The notes below the pieces were generated by a model, which saw nothing but the letters and a program-made list of their open reading frames with translations, searched no databases and had not been told where the DNA came from. This document shows positions 36,184-43,975 of a stretch of DNA of 64,000 bases, one piece after another. Both the position numbers and the translations under genes were made by a program. The DNA comes from Sphingobacteriales bacterium 46-32 (GTDB lineage Bacteria; Bacteroidota; Bacteroidia; Chitinophagales; Chitinophagaceae): the NCBI GenBank assembly GCA_001898485.1, contig MKTY01000019.1:682001-746000 (forward strand). Reading direction: 5' to 3'. Within the stretch, counting starts at the first letter, position 1. Each line of letters begins with the position of its first letter.

Positions 36184-36497
36184 TTGTAACTACAACTTCG
36201 CTGATCGAGGGACGCCCCGTGCAGCAATACCTCGGTATAGTAAATGCGCAAAGCATCATTGGTGCTAATCTTATCAAGGATTTTATGGCAGGGTTGCGCG
36301 ATGTGTTTGGTGGTCGGAGCAAGACCTACGAAAAAGTACTGGAGCAGGCAAAGGAAGATGCGCTGCGTGAACTCACCGAAAAGGCACAGGCCCTCGGAGC
36401 CAACGCCGTTGTGGGAGTGGACCTCGACTTTGAAACCATTGGTGGCAATGGCAGTATGCTGATGGTGATTGCATCAGGTACTGCGGTACGTATCTGA
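36180..36497 (+). CDS. YbjQ/UPF0145 family protein
   Basis: The 105-residue protein matches the YbjQ family: MIVTTTSLIEGRPVQQYLG, then DVFGGRSKTYEKVLEQAKED, and ALGANAVVGVDLDFETIG. The fold is known and forms pentamers; the function is not established, though it is labelled heavy-metal-binding in databases. It is translationally coupled to the M48 peptidase gene by a four-base overlap. Confidence 0.93.
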   Translation: MIVTTTSLIEGRPVQQYLGIVNAQSIIGANLIKDFMAGLRDVFGGRSKTYEKVLEQAKEDALRELTEKAQALGANAVVGVDLDFETIGGNGSMLMVIASGTAVRI

Positions 36498-36516
36498 TCG
36501 TAAAAGTGAGCGGTGT

Positions 36517-36945
36517 TTATCTCCTGAAACGGAATTTAAATACACGCCAGCCATCGTACATGTAGGCTACAAAACGATTGGTGCCTGTAAACCGTATTTC
36601 ATCGAAGTAGCCTGCACGTACATCCTGAGTCATGAAGTCGGCTGCAGAAACGGTGAGAGTGTTTACCCGGTCTTCCGTGCGTATATTCCATTTCTTAATA
36701 ATGTCCCAGGTGCCTTCATAAATACCTCCGGCAGCCGGTACGTACCGTATAGTGCCATCATCATAAAAAGTAAAACGGTCGCCTTCGCGAAATGGAAGCC
36801 GGTCAAATGAACCACCATTGGGGCGGTCTATATCCACAATAGTCCATTCGCCTCCTTCAATGCGGTCATCGTACCGTTTCAGAAAATCCTTACTGCAGCT
36901 GCTGAGCAGGATCAATAAAAAAACAGACAGGTAAAGACGGATCAT
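36517..36945 (-). CDS. lipocalin-like lipoprotein
   Basis: The 142-residue protein has a lipobox LLSSC at residues 13-17, then a short beta-rich body resembling Bacteroidota lipocalin-like domains (GEWTIVDIDRPNGGSFDRLP, YDDGTIRYVPAAGGIYEGTW, RFVAYMYDGWRVFKFRF). The ligand is unknown. It converges on the YbjQ gene, with 19 nt between. Confidence 0.75.
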   Translation of the reverse strand: MIRLYLSVFLLILLSSCSKDFLKRYDDRIEGGEWTIVDIDRPNGGSFDRLPFREGDRFTFYDDGTIRYVPAAGGIYEGTWDIIKKWNIRTEDRVNTLTVSAADFMTQDVRAGYFDEIRFTGTNRFVAYMYDGWRVFKFRFRR

Positions 36946-37157
36946 AGTACTGGTTTTTGGTTACAATAAAGTTGGAAAAAAATCCTGTTTGCCGGCAGAT
37001 GGAAGTATCGCTTTTAACCTAATATTTAGCTAAAAGCCGCTTATTTTTTTGCAACTGTTTCCACTCTTTTTACATCTTCTTAAATCTGTAGCGGGCAGTT
37101 GAATTAACTTTTTTTAAGCAACCCGCCGTTCTACTTTAGATAACTAAATCAAGGTGT

Positions 37158-37919
37158 ATGAAAAATAAACGTTTCTCAGTGGTGGTCTGGCTGCTCCTCG
37201 CCGCACTGCTGCTCCCTGCTGCTGACTTGCTGGCTCAGCGTGGCCGGATCTATCGCGGAGCTCCCAGAGTACATTCTTACCATTATTATTCTCCCAGGCC
37301 GTATGCCATTAACCGTCCTTTTGTATCCGTTCAGTTTGGCGGTATTCCGTATCGTTATCAGTATGGGCATTTTTACCGGCCTTTTGGTGCCGGTTTCAGT
37401 ATAGTCATGCCGCCGATCGGTATCCGCATTGGCACCCTGCCTCCGGGGTATCGCCGGGTAATGGTTGGTCCTTCTCCGTACTATTACTATAATGGTACTT
37501 ATTACCGAGGCCTGCCCGATCAGCAGTATGAGGTGGTGGCTCCGCCCCTGGGTGCTACTGTAGATGCCCTGCCTCCGGGTGCCCGCGTTGCAGTGATTGA
37601 TGGTGAAAAATATTATGAATACCGGGGTACTTATTACCGAGAAGAGATCACACCGGATAATGAGCTGGAGTATGTTGTAGTGGGTACGGATGGAGTGCTT
37701 AATACTGTTGGTGATGAGGAAGATGTTATCAATGAACCGGTGGAAGATAGTGTGCAGGCGCCAGCCGGCCCTCAGATGGGTGACCGCTTTGAAACGCTGC
37801 CCGCAGGAGCAAAGGCTGTTGTTATCAGAGGAGAAAAACTTTATGCCAGTCCTTCGGGTCTGTATTATAAGGAAGTGATCGAAGGCAATAAAGTATATTA
37901 TGAAGTGGTAGGGAAATAA
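37158..37919 (+). CDS. DUF6515 family secreted protein
   Basis: The 253-residue protein has a signal peptide (to DLLAQ), an aromatic-rich region (HSYHYYSPRPYAINRPFVSV) and three tandem copies of a module of about 45-60 residues. Each runs from a LPPG(A/Y) turn through a V(A/M)VxxG strand to a YYYNGTYYRG-type aromatic strand and a YEVV strand: about residues 94-130, 136-170 and 212-253. DUF6515 has no known function. An intrinsic terminator follows. Confidence 0.85.
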   Translation: MKNKRFSVVVWLLLAALLLPAADLLAQRGRIYRGAPRVHSYHYYSPRPYAINRPFVSVQFGGIPYRYQYGHFYRPFGAGFSIVMPPIGIRIGTLPPGYRRVMVGPSPYYYYNGTYYRGLPDQQYEVVAPPLGATVDALPPGARVAVIDGEKYYEYRGTYYREEITPDNELEYVVVGTDGVLNTVGDEEDVINEPVEDSVQAPAGPQMGDRFETLPAGAKAVVIRGEKLYASPSGLYYKEVIEGNKVYYEVVGK

Positions 37920-37944
37920 AGAAAATATTGTTGTCTTCGAAAAG

Positions 37945-37977
37945 GAAAAAGGGTTGCCAGAAAGGCAACCCTTTTCA
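37945..37977 (+). terminator. bidirectional intrinsic terminator
   Basis: AAAAGGGTTGCC pairs with GGCAACCCTTTT around an AGAAA loop, with A and T runs on both sides. It lies between the convergent DUF6515 gene and the secreted protein gene. Confidence 0.92.
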
Positions 37978-38050
37978 ATTCAGGCTGTCAACAACAAACG
38001 CCCCGGTTCAGCATAGGAAAATAGGTTGTATAAATAGCTGTGTATTTTTT

Positions 38051-38620
38051 TCAGGGACATTGATTGTACTGCGCCGCCAGTTCAGGTACGGTTCCATAAG
38101 CCGGCGTGTCTTTTTTAACCTGCTCAGCAAGTGCATTGCAATCGGCAAAGAAAACGGCCAGGGTTTGTGACAGGTTCTTTTTACTAACCCAGGTAAGTCC
38201 TGCTCCGCCCGATTTACGAAAGAAGTAATCGGCCAGTGCACCATCAGTGCCCGCACTTACACCTACGGCCTGGGAGCCGTTATAGATTACTTTTCCGGAT
38301 GCATCTGACACTTTTTGAAACACCGTTATTCGTGTGCCTGACAGAAGCTGTTTGAAAAAATCGTCTTTGTAAGTAATGTAACGGTCGGCAGCGATACCCA
38401 CTTCCTGCAGGTCACTGGCCGCGTAAGTTGACTTTTTACCAGCGACTGTCTGAAATTCAATACCCGCTTTACTTTTAAATTTTTCTTTGACGAAGCCTTC
38501 AATTTTTACCTGGTCGGGACCAATGATATAACCGGCTGTATAACCCGATGGAGCCTGTGCACCTGCTACATAAGCTGTAATCAATGCAATAGACAGGAAG
38601 AAGCCAATACGTTGTTTCAT
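38051..38620 (-). CDS. secreted protein of unknown family, TetR-linked
   Basis: The 189-residue protein has a signal peptide (to AGAQ), then YIIGPDQVKIEGFVKEKFKS, ASDLQEVGIAADRYITYKDD and FFKQLLSGTRITVFQKVS. The pattern resembles a broad Bacteroidota group of secreted proteins that start with a G-x-I/V-x-G-F/Y strand motif, but I know no named domain or function. A palindrome at 38652-38669 matches the operator upstream of the TetR gene, so the TetR protein probably represses this gene. The C-terminus carries two Cys (FADCNALAE and QYNQCP). Confidence 0.7.
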   Translation of the reverse strand: MKQRIGFFLSIALITAYVAGAQAPSGYTAGYIIGPDQVKIEGFVKEKFKSKAGIEFQTVAGKKSTYAASDLQEVGIAADRYITYKDDFFKQLLSGTRITVFQKVSDASGKVIYNGSQAVGVSAGTDGALADYFFRKSGGAGLTWVSKKNLSQTLAVFFADCNALAEQVKKDTPAYGTVPELAAQYNQCP

Positions 38621-38651
38621 ACGAGGAGTTTTTGGGTTGATATAATGGTTT

Positions 38652-38669
38652 ACTTACTAATAAGTAAGT
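38652..38669. promoter_or_regulatory. TetR-type operator, site 2
   Basis: The palindrome ACTTACTAATAAGTAAGT lies 32-49 nt upstream of the secreted protein start. Its half-sites ACTTACT and AGTAAGT are the same as those in the operator before the TetR gene. Binding here would cover the promoter of the downstream gene. Confidence 0.7.
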
Positions 38670-38687
38670 TTAATAAATAAAAAAAAG

Positions 38688-39260
38688 TCAGGCCTTCACT
38701 TGCTGCAGGATACCCTTACAAATGGCCAGGTAATCACCTTTGCCGGTAATGCGTGACAGCTGTGCACCCGCAGCCAGGTTGGTCATGATCAACAGGGTCT
38801 GCGTACGCGCATTGCCGCTAAAATGAAATTGTTTAAGACGTTTCCCTTCCAGCAGCACTTTTTCCACCATGTCCAGTACCATCGTTACCAGATCGTGAAT
38901 ACGTTCTTTTACAGAGGCAGGCAATGTGTTGTAATCGGAGCAAACTGAGCCTATAATACAGATCTTGTTTTGCTCCACAATTTCCGTATAGCGGGCCATA
39001 TAGGCTTCCAGTTTTTGCTGAGCAGTAATGCCGGGTTGGTTAAGGCTCGCTTCCAACTGTCGGTATTTCTCCATGTAATTGTCTATGATGCCGGCGAGCA
39101 GGTCTTCTTTGCCCGGATAATGATAGTGAACCGCTGCATTTCGGATATGCAGATTTTTGGCAATATCTGCATAGCTGAAAGCATTATATCCATATAGCTG
39201 AATCAGTTCTGTTCCCAGCCGCAGAATATCCTCTTTGGTATCGGCATTACGGGGCGCCAC
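38688..39260 (-). CDS. TetR/AcrR family transcriptional regulator
   Basis: The 190-residue repressor has the N-terminal HTH (DILRLGTELIQLYGYNAFSY, ADIAKNLHIRNAAVHYHYPG, KEDLLAGIIDNYMEKY) and a helical ligand-binding C-terminus. Start is GTG, because no ATG lies before the HTH; it sits four bases after the -7 box TATATTTG, so its mRNA may be leaderless. An operator overlaps the promoter, indicating autoregulation. The likely target is the adjacent downstream secreted protein gene. The inducer is unknown. Confidence 0.92.
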   Translation of the reverse strand: MAPRNADTKEDILRLGTELIQLYGYNAFSYADIAKNLHIRNAAVHYHYPGKEDLLAGIIDNYMEKYRQLEASLNQPGITAQQKLEAYMARYTEIVEQNKICIIGSVCSDYNTLPASVKERIHDLVTMVLDMVEKVLLEGKRLKQFHFSGNARTQTLLIMTNLAAGAQLSRITGKGDYLAICKGILQQVKA

Positions 39261-39264
39261 AAAA

Positions 39265-39272
39265 CAAATATA
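39265..39272 (-). promoter_or_regulatory. -7 promoter box of the TetR gene
   Basis: TATATTTG on the minus strand matches TAnnTTTG exactly. Four T residues separate it from the GTG start codon, which implies a leaderless transcript. The operator palindrome begins three bases upstream. Confidence 0.6.
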
Positions 39273-39274
39273 AG

Positions 39275-39300
39275 CTAAACTTACTATTTAGTAAGTTTAG
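39275..39300. promoter_or_regulatory. TetR-type operator, site 1
   Basis: Two 12-bp arms (CTAAACTTACTA and TAGTAAGTTTAG) are perfect inverted copies around a central TT. The site covers the spacer upstream of the TetR -7 box, the expected position for autorepression. Confidence 0.8.
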
Positions 39301-39548
39301 ACGGAAGAGCAGGTAAAGTCCACCAGGGGAGGAATCCATTCACAGGTTAACCCTTACCGGAGCTAGGTACAATCGCCTTTGTATGTAGTATAGTGATGTA
39401 CAACGGAATAGCAATTACTCCTATTGGCAGGTAAGCCTGAATATGCTTAACTTCGTACTATCCAGTATTTTTCAGGAAGTGGCTTTTTTTGATCCTGACT
39501 ATGAAAAATCAAACCCGATCCAACCCTTAGAAACTAAACTCTGTACCC

Positions 39549-39995
39549 ATGCGTGCTTATTTGCAGACAGCCCCTGCCGGCCTGTCTACCTCCGGAACCT
39601 CCCTGTTTACCATGGTGAATAACCTGTGCAGCGAGTTGATGCCAACGGCCCTGCGTAGCAAATCGGTACTGGTCAATGAGATTGACGCTGATTTTTTTAC
39701 GGCAGCACAGGAAAACACAATTGCCCCTTTTTTACGTGAAGTTGTTTCAGCGGTATTGAGAAATGCCCGCTTTGGACGTATTCATATAAGTGCGGAGAAA
39801 TTTGCAAATGTCATCACTATTTTGATAGAAGATCAGAATAACTATAATGGATATGCTCTTTCTTCCAGCATTTCGCAACTTGAGCCGCTGGCGCGGGTAA
39901 TGGGCGGATTTTTATCGTTAAAAGGAGCACAGCAGCTTACGGCTACTGTCAGCTTCAGTTTTCCCGACCAGCCCCTGGTTATTCAATATCAATAA
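39549..39995 (+). CDS. stand-alone HATPase-like protein (degenerate)
   Basis: The 148-residue protein has no signal peptide. The region FLREVVSAVLRNARFGRIHI resembles the N-box of histidine-kinase ATPases, followed by VITILIEDQNNYNG at the G1-box position, and ARVMGGFLSLKG near the end like the final strand of that fold. The glycine motifs that bind ATP are not intact, so it may not bind nucleotide. It may be a regulatory partner of a kinase, or an unrelated fold. It has its own promoter region of 250 nt in which I see no clear box. Confidence 0.55.
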   Translation: MRAYLQTAPAGLSTSGTSLFTMVNNLCSELMPTALRSKSVLVNEIDADFFTAAQENTIAPFLREVVSAVLRNARFGRIHISAEKFANVITILIEDQNNYNGYALSSSISQLEPLARVMGGFLSLKGAQQLTATVSFSFPDQPLVIQYQ

Positions 39996-40182
39996 GCCAG
40001 ACCAATAGAATGACTCTCCGGCCAGGCGATGGACGGGTGCAACAGCGCATTACAGCCGTTGTTTCTCCGGGTTTCGAAAAAAAGCGCTATTTTGTTGGTT
40101 TCCGATCTATCCAATCACTATATCCTTTGTAGCCTTTATTTCCATCCGCATCCTCATGAAGTAAAAGCCCCCTGTTTTTGCT

Positions 40183-40980
40183 ATGAAGCGATGTGTACTA
40201 GCGTTGATCCTGCTGACCCATATATGTCAGGCACAGGAATGGCAGGCCGAAGTAATGACAGGTTTTGCCAGTTATAATGGCGACCTTTCGCAAAGAGCAT
40301 TTTCACCGAGATCTTTGCGCCCTGCAGTTGCGCTCAATATGAAATACGAATTTTATTACCTGGTAATACGGGGAGGAATTGCCTGGGCTCAACTGGCAGG
40401 TGACGATAAGTTCAACAAGGATGTCAGTTACAAAAGCCGCAACCTTAGTTTCCGCACAAATGTATGGGAGGCCAGCCTTTGCGCGGAACTCAACCTCGTG
40501 GAACCAGATTTATTTTATGCCTACCCCTACCTGTTTGGCGGAGTGGGTGTATTTAAATACGATCCATATGCTTTCGATAATGAAGGGAATAAAGTGAAAT
40601 TGCATCCTTTACGTACAGAAGGGCAGGGGCTACCTGAGTATCCCGACCGAAAAAAATATTCACTCACCCAGTTTAATATACCTGTTGGCGGCGGTTGGAA
40701 ATGGCGTTTCAATAAAAAGTATGACCTGGCTTTTGAAGTAGGTTACCGTGTACTCCTTACCGATTACCTCGATGATGTGAGCAAAACATATGTAAGTGGC
40801 ACTGTTCTCACTAACCGGGTTGGACCCAAAGCTGCCGAGATGGCCAATCGCGCCAAACCTATCCCCGGATCAGGTGCTATACCGGGCCCAGGCGAAATGC
40901 GGGGTAATCCGGGGGTAAAAGACAGTTATTTCTTCAGCGGCATTAAACTCATCATGCATATCAACGGACGACAGGAATAA
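40183..40980 (+). CDS. DUF6089 family outer-membrane protein
   Basis: The 265-residue protein has a short signal peptide (to ICQAQ) and the DUF6089 pattern: WQAEVMTGFASYNGDLSQRA, FYYLVIRGGIAWAQLAGDD, YAYPYLFGGVGVFKYDPYAF, and GGGWKWRFNKKYDLAFEVGY. It is probably an eight- to ten-stranded barrel in the outer membrane, function unknown. The last 20 bases overlap the 3' end of the convergent transglycosylase gene. Confidence 0.85.
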   Translation: MKRCVLALILLTHICQAQEWQAEVMTGFASYNGDLSQRAFSPRSLRPAVALNMKYEFYYLVIRGGIAWAQLAGDDKFNKDVSYKSRNLSFRTNVWEASLCAELNLVEPDLFYAYPYLFGGVGVFKYDPYAFDNEGNKVKLHPLRTEGQGLPEYPDRKKYSLTQFNIPVGGGWKWRFNKKYDLAFEVGYRVLLTDYLDDVSKTYVSGTVLTNRVGPKAAEMANRAKPIPGSGAIPGPGEMRGNPGVKDSYFFSGIKLIMHINGRQE

Positions 40981-41914
40981 GTGGCGGCTGTTTATCTCCA
41001 ATTGGTTTCAATCCCTGTTGCTCATTGTTAAGTAACAACTCACCGCTTCCTTTAACCAGTATGCCACCGGCGTCTGGTTTGTTTTCTTTGGCATCTGCGA
41101 GGGCGAGGTCTTCTGTTTTTTTATTGTAACGCACAATTGTGATTTGCACCTGATTGAGATAAAGCAGCGTTTCTGCCCTGGTGAGCGTGGTAATACCTCC
41201 TTCGCCTTCAAAGAAATAATGAGTGCTTATAAATTTTTTTACATGTGCGCGGGTTTCTGCAGGCAGTAAATGCTGCAGCTTCCAGAAGTTGCGGCTGCCC
41301 GAAAGGCGTATGGCCTTCAGTACAGGACCCGGGCCGCTGTTGTAAGCGGCGATTGTCAGCAGCCAGTCGCCAAATTTAGCATGCAGACCTTTGAGGTAAG
41401 TGGCTGCAGCAAGTGTACTTTTATACAGATGTGTACGTTCATCACAGGCTGCTGTCACTTTAAGTTTAAATGTTCTGGCCGTAACCGGCATCAGTTGCCA
41501 GATGCCCCGGGCGCCCACACTGGATACAACTTTATTTTTTAAGCCCGACTCTACAACAGCCAGATACTTTAATTCCACCGGCAATTCCAGGCGCGTAAAT
41601 ACAGAATCCATTATGGTAAAGTACTGCGCACTCCTTTGCCGGATCTTTTGCAGTTCATAGCTATTACGCAGCAGGTAATCTTCTACATATGTTTCCCGGA
41701 GTTTATTGGCAGGATATGCGGGTAGCGACATATCTTCAGGCAATAAGCTGGTACCAGTGCGGAAAAAAGAGTTGCTATCCAGGATGATAAAGGTATTGTT
41801 GTCTTTTGAAACAACATGTACACTATCTGATGGCAATTGTATGGCAGCCTTTGAGTAAAAGGAGAATAACAAAGCCGGTAATACCAGATAAAGAACCAGT
41901 TTAGCTTTCAACAT
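40961..41914 (-). CDS. lytic transglycosylase (SLT domain)
   Basis: The 317-residue protein has a signal peptide, then the SLT catalytic Glu122 in LAVVESGLKN, GARGIWQLMP, and YNSGPGPVLKAI, all typical of MltD-type enzymes. It cleaves peptidoglycan glycan strands, forming 1,6-anhydro ends. Unlike many MltD proteins, no LysM domain follows the catalytic domain; the last 60 residues are a short tail. It is separated from upstream genes by 444 nt. Confidence 0.9.
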   Translation of the reverse strand: MLKAKLVLYLVLPALLFSFYSKAAIQLPSDSVHVVSKDNNTFIILDSNSFFRTGTSLLPEDMSLPAYPANKLRETYVEDYLLRNSYELQKIRQRSAQYFTIMDSVFTRLELPVELKYLAVVESGLKNKVVSSVGARGIWQLMPVTARTFKLKVTAACDERTHLYKSTLAAATYLKGLHAKFGDWLLTIAAYNSGPGPVLKAIRLSGSRNFWKLQHLLPAETRAHVKKFISTHYFFEGEGGITTLTRAETLLYLNQVQITIVRYNKKTEDLALADAKENKPDAGGILVKGSGELLLNNEQQGLKPIGDKQPPLIPVVR

Positions 41915-42358
41915 CGTTTTTGTTTTGATAAAACAATGCCGACCCGTAAGACTTGGATTACTGGTTAAACATAGGGAGTAAATATATTCTCAATAGGTAT
42001 ACTGGAGGGAAATAAACCTGTATGTTTTCCGGAAGGGGTACGGTACAGAGGCTTTTCATCTTGTCCGGTACAGGTGCGAATGATGGAACAAAAATACTGC
42101 GGCAGGTAATACCGCAACAACTAAGAACTGCTAGGGAAAATACGATCGGCAGCTTACAACCGTGGTTGTCATAGAACTAACCGTGAAAAAAAGTTTATGA
42201 AAATTAGTCAGTAGGAATTGTCAGAATTTCCTGTAATGGCAGTGTCTGTTTGTGGATGGCTGATCTTCAGTAAGCTATGGGCTGGTTAAAAAATATATAC
42301 ATAACTAAGACATTGCTAAAAACAAGAAAAAGAATTGCAGCTTATAAAACACGTATGG
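41915..42358. other. gene-free stretch
   Basis: These 444 bases hold no credible reading frame, tRNA or known repeat module. Composition is A/T-rich near both ends. The promoter of the transglycosylase must lie at the left end, but I see no consensus -7 box. Confidence 0.6.
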
Positions 42359-42967
42359 TCAGCGGTATTTATCCATCAGTGCAAAGAAGACGCGATCATT
42401 AATGCGCCTGTAGATTTCATCATTGATGCGCCGGAAACTTTTATGATCGTCCCGATCCAGCAAACGTCCTTTTTTATCGTATAACTGAGGGCGGTCAAAT
42501 ACAGCCAGCGTGAAATATTTTTCTGAACGTAAAAAGCCCGTCAGCGCTTTATGACGTACAGACATAAAGACAAGATATTTGGGCTCTCGGTTTACATAAT
42601 AATCAAGTTTGCTGATCCAGGTACAACCGGCTTCCTGCATGGAGCGTACCAACTGGCTAAACTGTTTTATATCAAGCCGGTATTTTTCCAGTGTATCTAT
42701 CAGATAGGGTTCATCCAGTCTGAACGAATATATATACCTGATACTGTCTGTATGCAACTCGAGGCCCAGCCGGGTCAGCCCTTTATCTTTTATTTCAAGC
42801 GAAAAAGGATGCACTTTATAGAGTTGTTCATAAGTGCTGAGCATACTGTTGATATGCTGCTGATGTCCTTCATAATAAGTATGGGTGAAATGCCGTGACG
42901 AAGAGCAGGCAACTGCCAGGCAGGTGATCAGAAACAGGGCTGTATGTGCTGATAATTTTCTGATCAT
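42359..42967 (-). CDS. lipoprotein of unknown function
   Basis: The 202-residue protein has a lipobox LAVAC near residue 21 and a body of alternating helix and strand (LHTDSIRYIYSFRLDEPYLI, WISKLDYYVNREPKYLVFMS), ending in a basic helix (RRINDEIYRRIN). I do not recognise the family. Its start overlaps the stop of the candidate cysteine peptidase gene (ATGA), so it is made in the same operon and may act with it at the outer membrane. Confidence 0.7.
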   Translation of the reverse strand: MIRKLSAHTALFLITCLAVACSSSRHFTHTYYEGHQQHINSMLSTYEQLYKVHPFSLEIKDKGLTRLGLELHTDSIRYIYSFRLDEPYLIDTLEKYRLDIKQFSQLVRSMQEAGCTWISKLDYYVNREPKYLVFMSVRHKALTGFLRSEKYFTLAVFDRPQLYDKKGRLLDRDDHKSFRRINDEIYRRINDRVFFALMDKYR

Positions 42968-43923
42968 GGTTCCGGATAAAATTGAGTAATCCCAAAAATG
43001 ATTTTTTCGAGCAGGCGTGGTGTTACCTGTTGCAGGGTTTTCTTGCCATAATCCCAGTACACGATATTTATTTTATCATCGGGTGTTTTGTAAATATCAA
43101 GGAGCAGCACATAGTGTGTGGGAATACCCATGCGGGTAACTTCATGTTTTTTGTTGTACAATAACCGGTTGTTGAGGTAAAGGAAGATCGGTGCACGGCC
43201 AATTCTTTCCTGCAGGTAACTATAGGTGTCTTTAATCCACGGGCGGATAATATCAGATCCACGGGCTTTTACCTTATATCCAAACAGTCGCCGGATCATT
43301 CGATTGAATTTGGCAAAATTGGTCGAAGCCCATAGGGTATTTTCATCGCCTTTATTGAAACGCCTGTTAAAAAAATTGAGATAACCTTTAAAGGTATCGG
43401 CCAGCGATAGAAACCAGATCTGGCCGGCATGGTTGATGTCGAGCGCCCCTTTATATTTTATAAGCCCGGCTTCCCGCCTTACAGCTTTGCTGGGTTTAAA
43501 CTCTACAGAGCCCATGCGTGCTTCTCCTTCGAGATAGAGCTTTACCATAAAGCGTGCAAAACCTTCTGGGTCATAATTAAGTGGAATATAGGTGATGGCT
43601 GAGTAGGCACAGAAATTGGTACCCTTGCCTTCGTAAAACCGCAGCGGATATAACACAAAACTGCGCAGGTTGTCATAATAGAGTGCCGGATCAATATTGG
43701 GCCAGTGCGGACTGGCAGGCAAGGAGCCGACACTGTCCAGAAAGGCGAGTGCAAGGGCACGCTCGGGCACAATATCGTCGGGGGTATGCCGGTCAATAGC
43801 TGCACTATCCTGGGCCGCAGCCGGGATGGTGCAGCACAAAGACAGAGGCAGTAGCAAAATGGAAATCGCAACACGAAAAAACCAACCTGCCTTAACCTTG
43901 TTTTTATCCGCACCATACAGCAT
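42964..43923 (-). CDS. candidate secreted cysteine peptidase-like protein
   Basis: The 319-residue protein (start chosen at MLYGADKN, giving a signal peptide to PAAAQ) has a possible papain-like triad: Cys105 in GTNFCAYSAI at the head of a helix, His270 in GIPTHYVLLLD, and Asp291 in IVYWDYGKK. Spacing and local sequence fit a C39- or transglutaminase-like fold, but no named family is recognised. The gene is between an aspartic-protease-like gene and a lipoprotein gene, and overlaps the latter. Confidence 0.5.
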   Translation of the reverse strand: MLYGADKNKVKAGWFFRVAISILLLPLSLCCTIPAAAQDSAAIDRHTPDDIVPERALALAFLDSVGSLPASPHWPNIDPALYYDNLRSFVLYPLRFYEGKGTNFCAYSAITYIPLNYDPEGFARFMVKLYLEGEARMGSVEFKPSKAVRREAGLIKYKGALDINHAGQIWFLSLADTFKGYLNFFNRRFNKGDENTLWASTNFAKFNRMIRRLFGYKVKARGSDIIRPWIKDTYSYLQERIGRAPIFLYLNNRLLYNKKHEVTRMGIPTHYVLLLDIYKTPDDKINIVYWDYGKKTLQQVTPRLLEKIIFGITQFYPEP

Positions 43924-43975
43924 GGTCAAATTTAAGGTAAAAGACGCTACCCGGTAACGCGTTAAAACATTGCTG

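Noticed and set aside
41915-42358. Small RNA or tRNA in the gap
   Set aside because: No tRNA arms, T-loop motif or strong terminator hairpin could be recognised.
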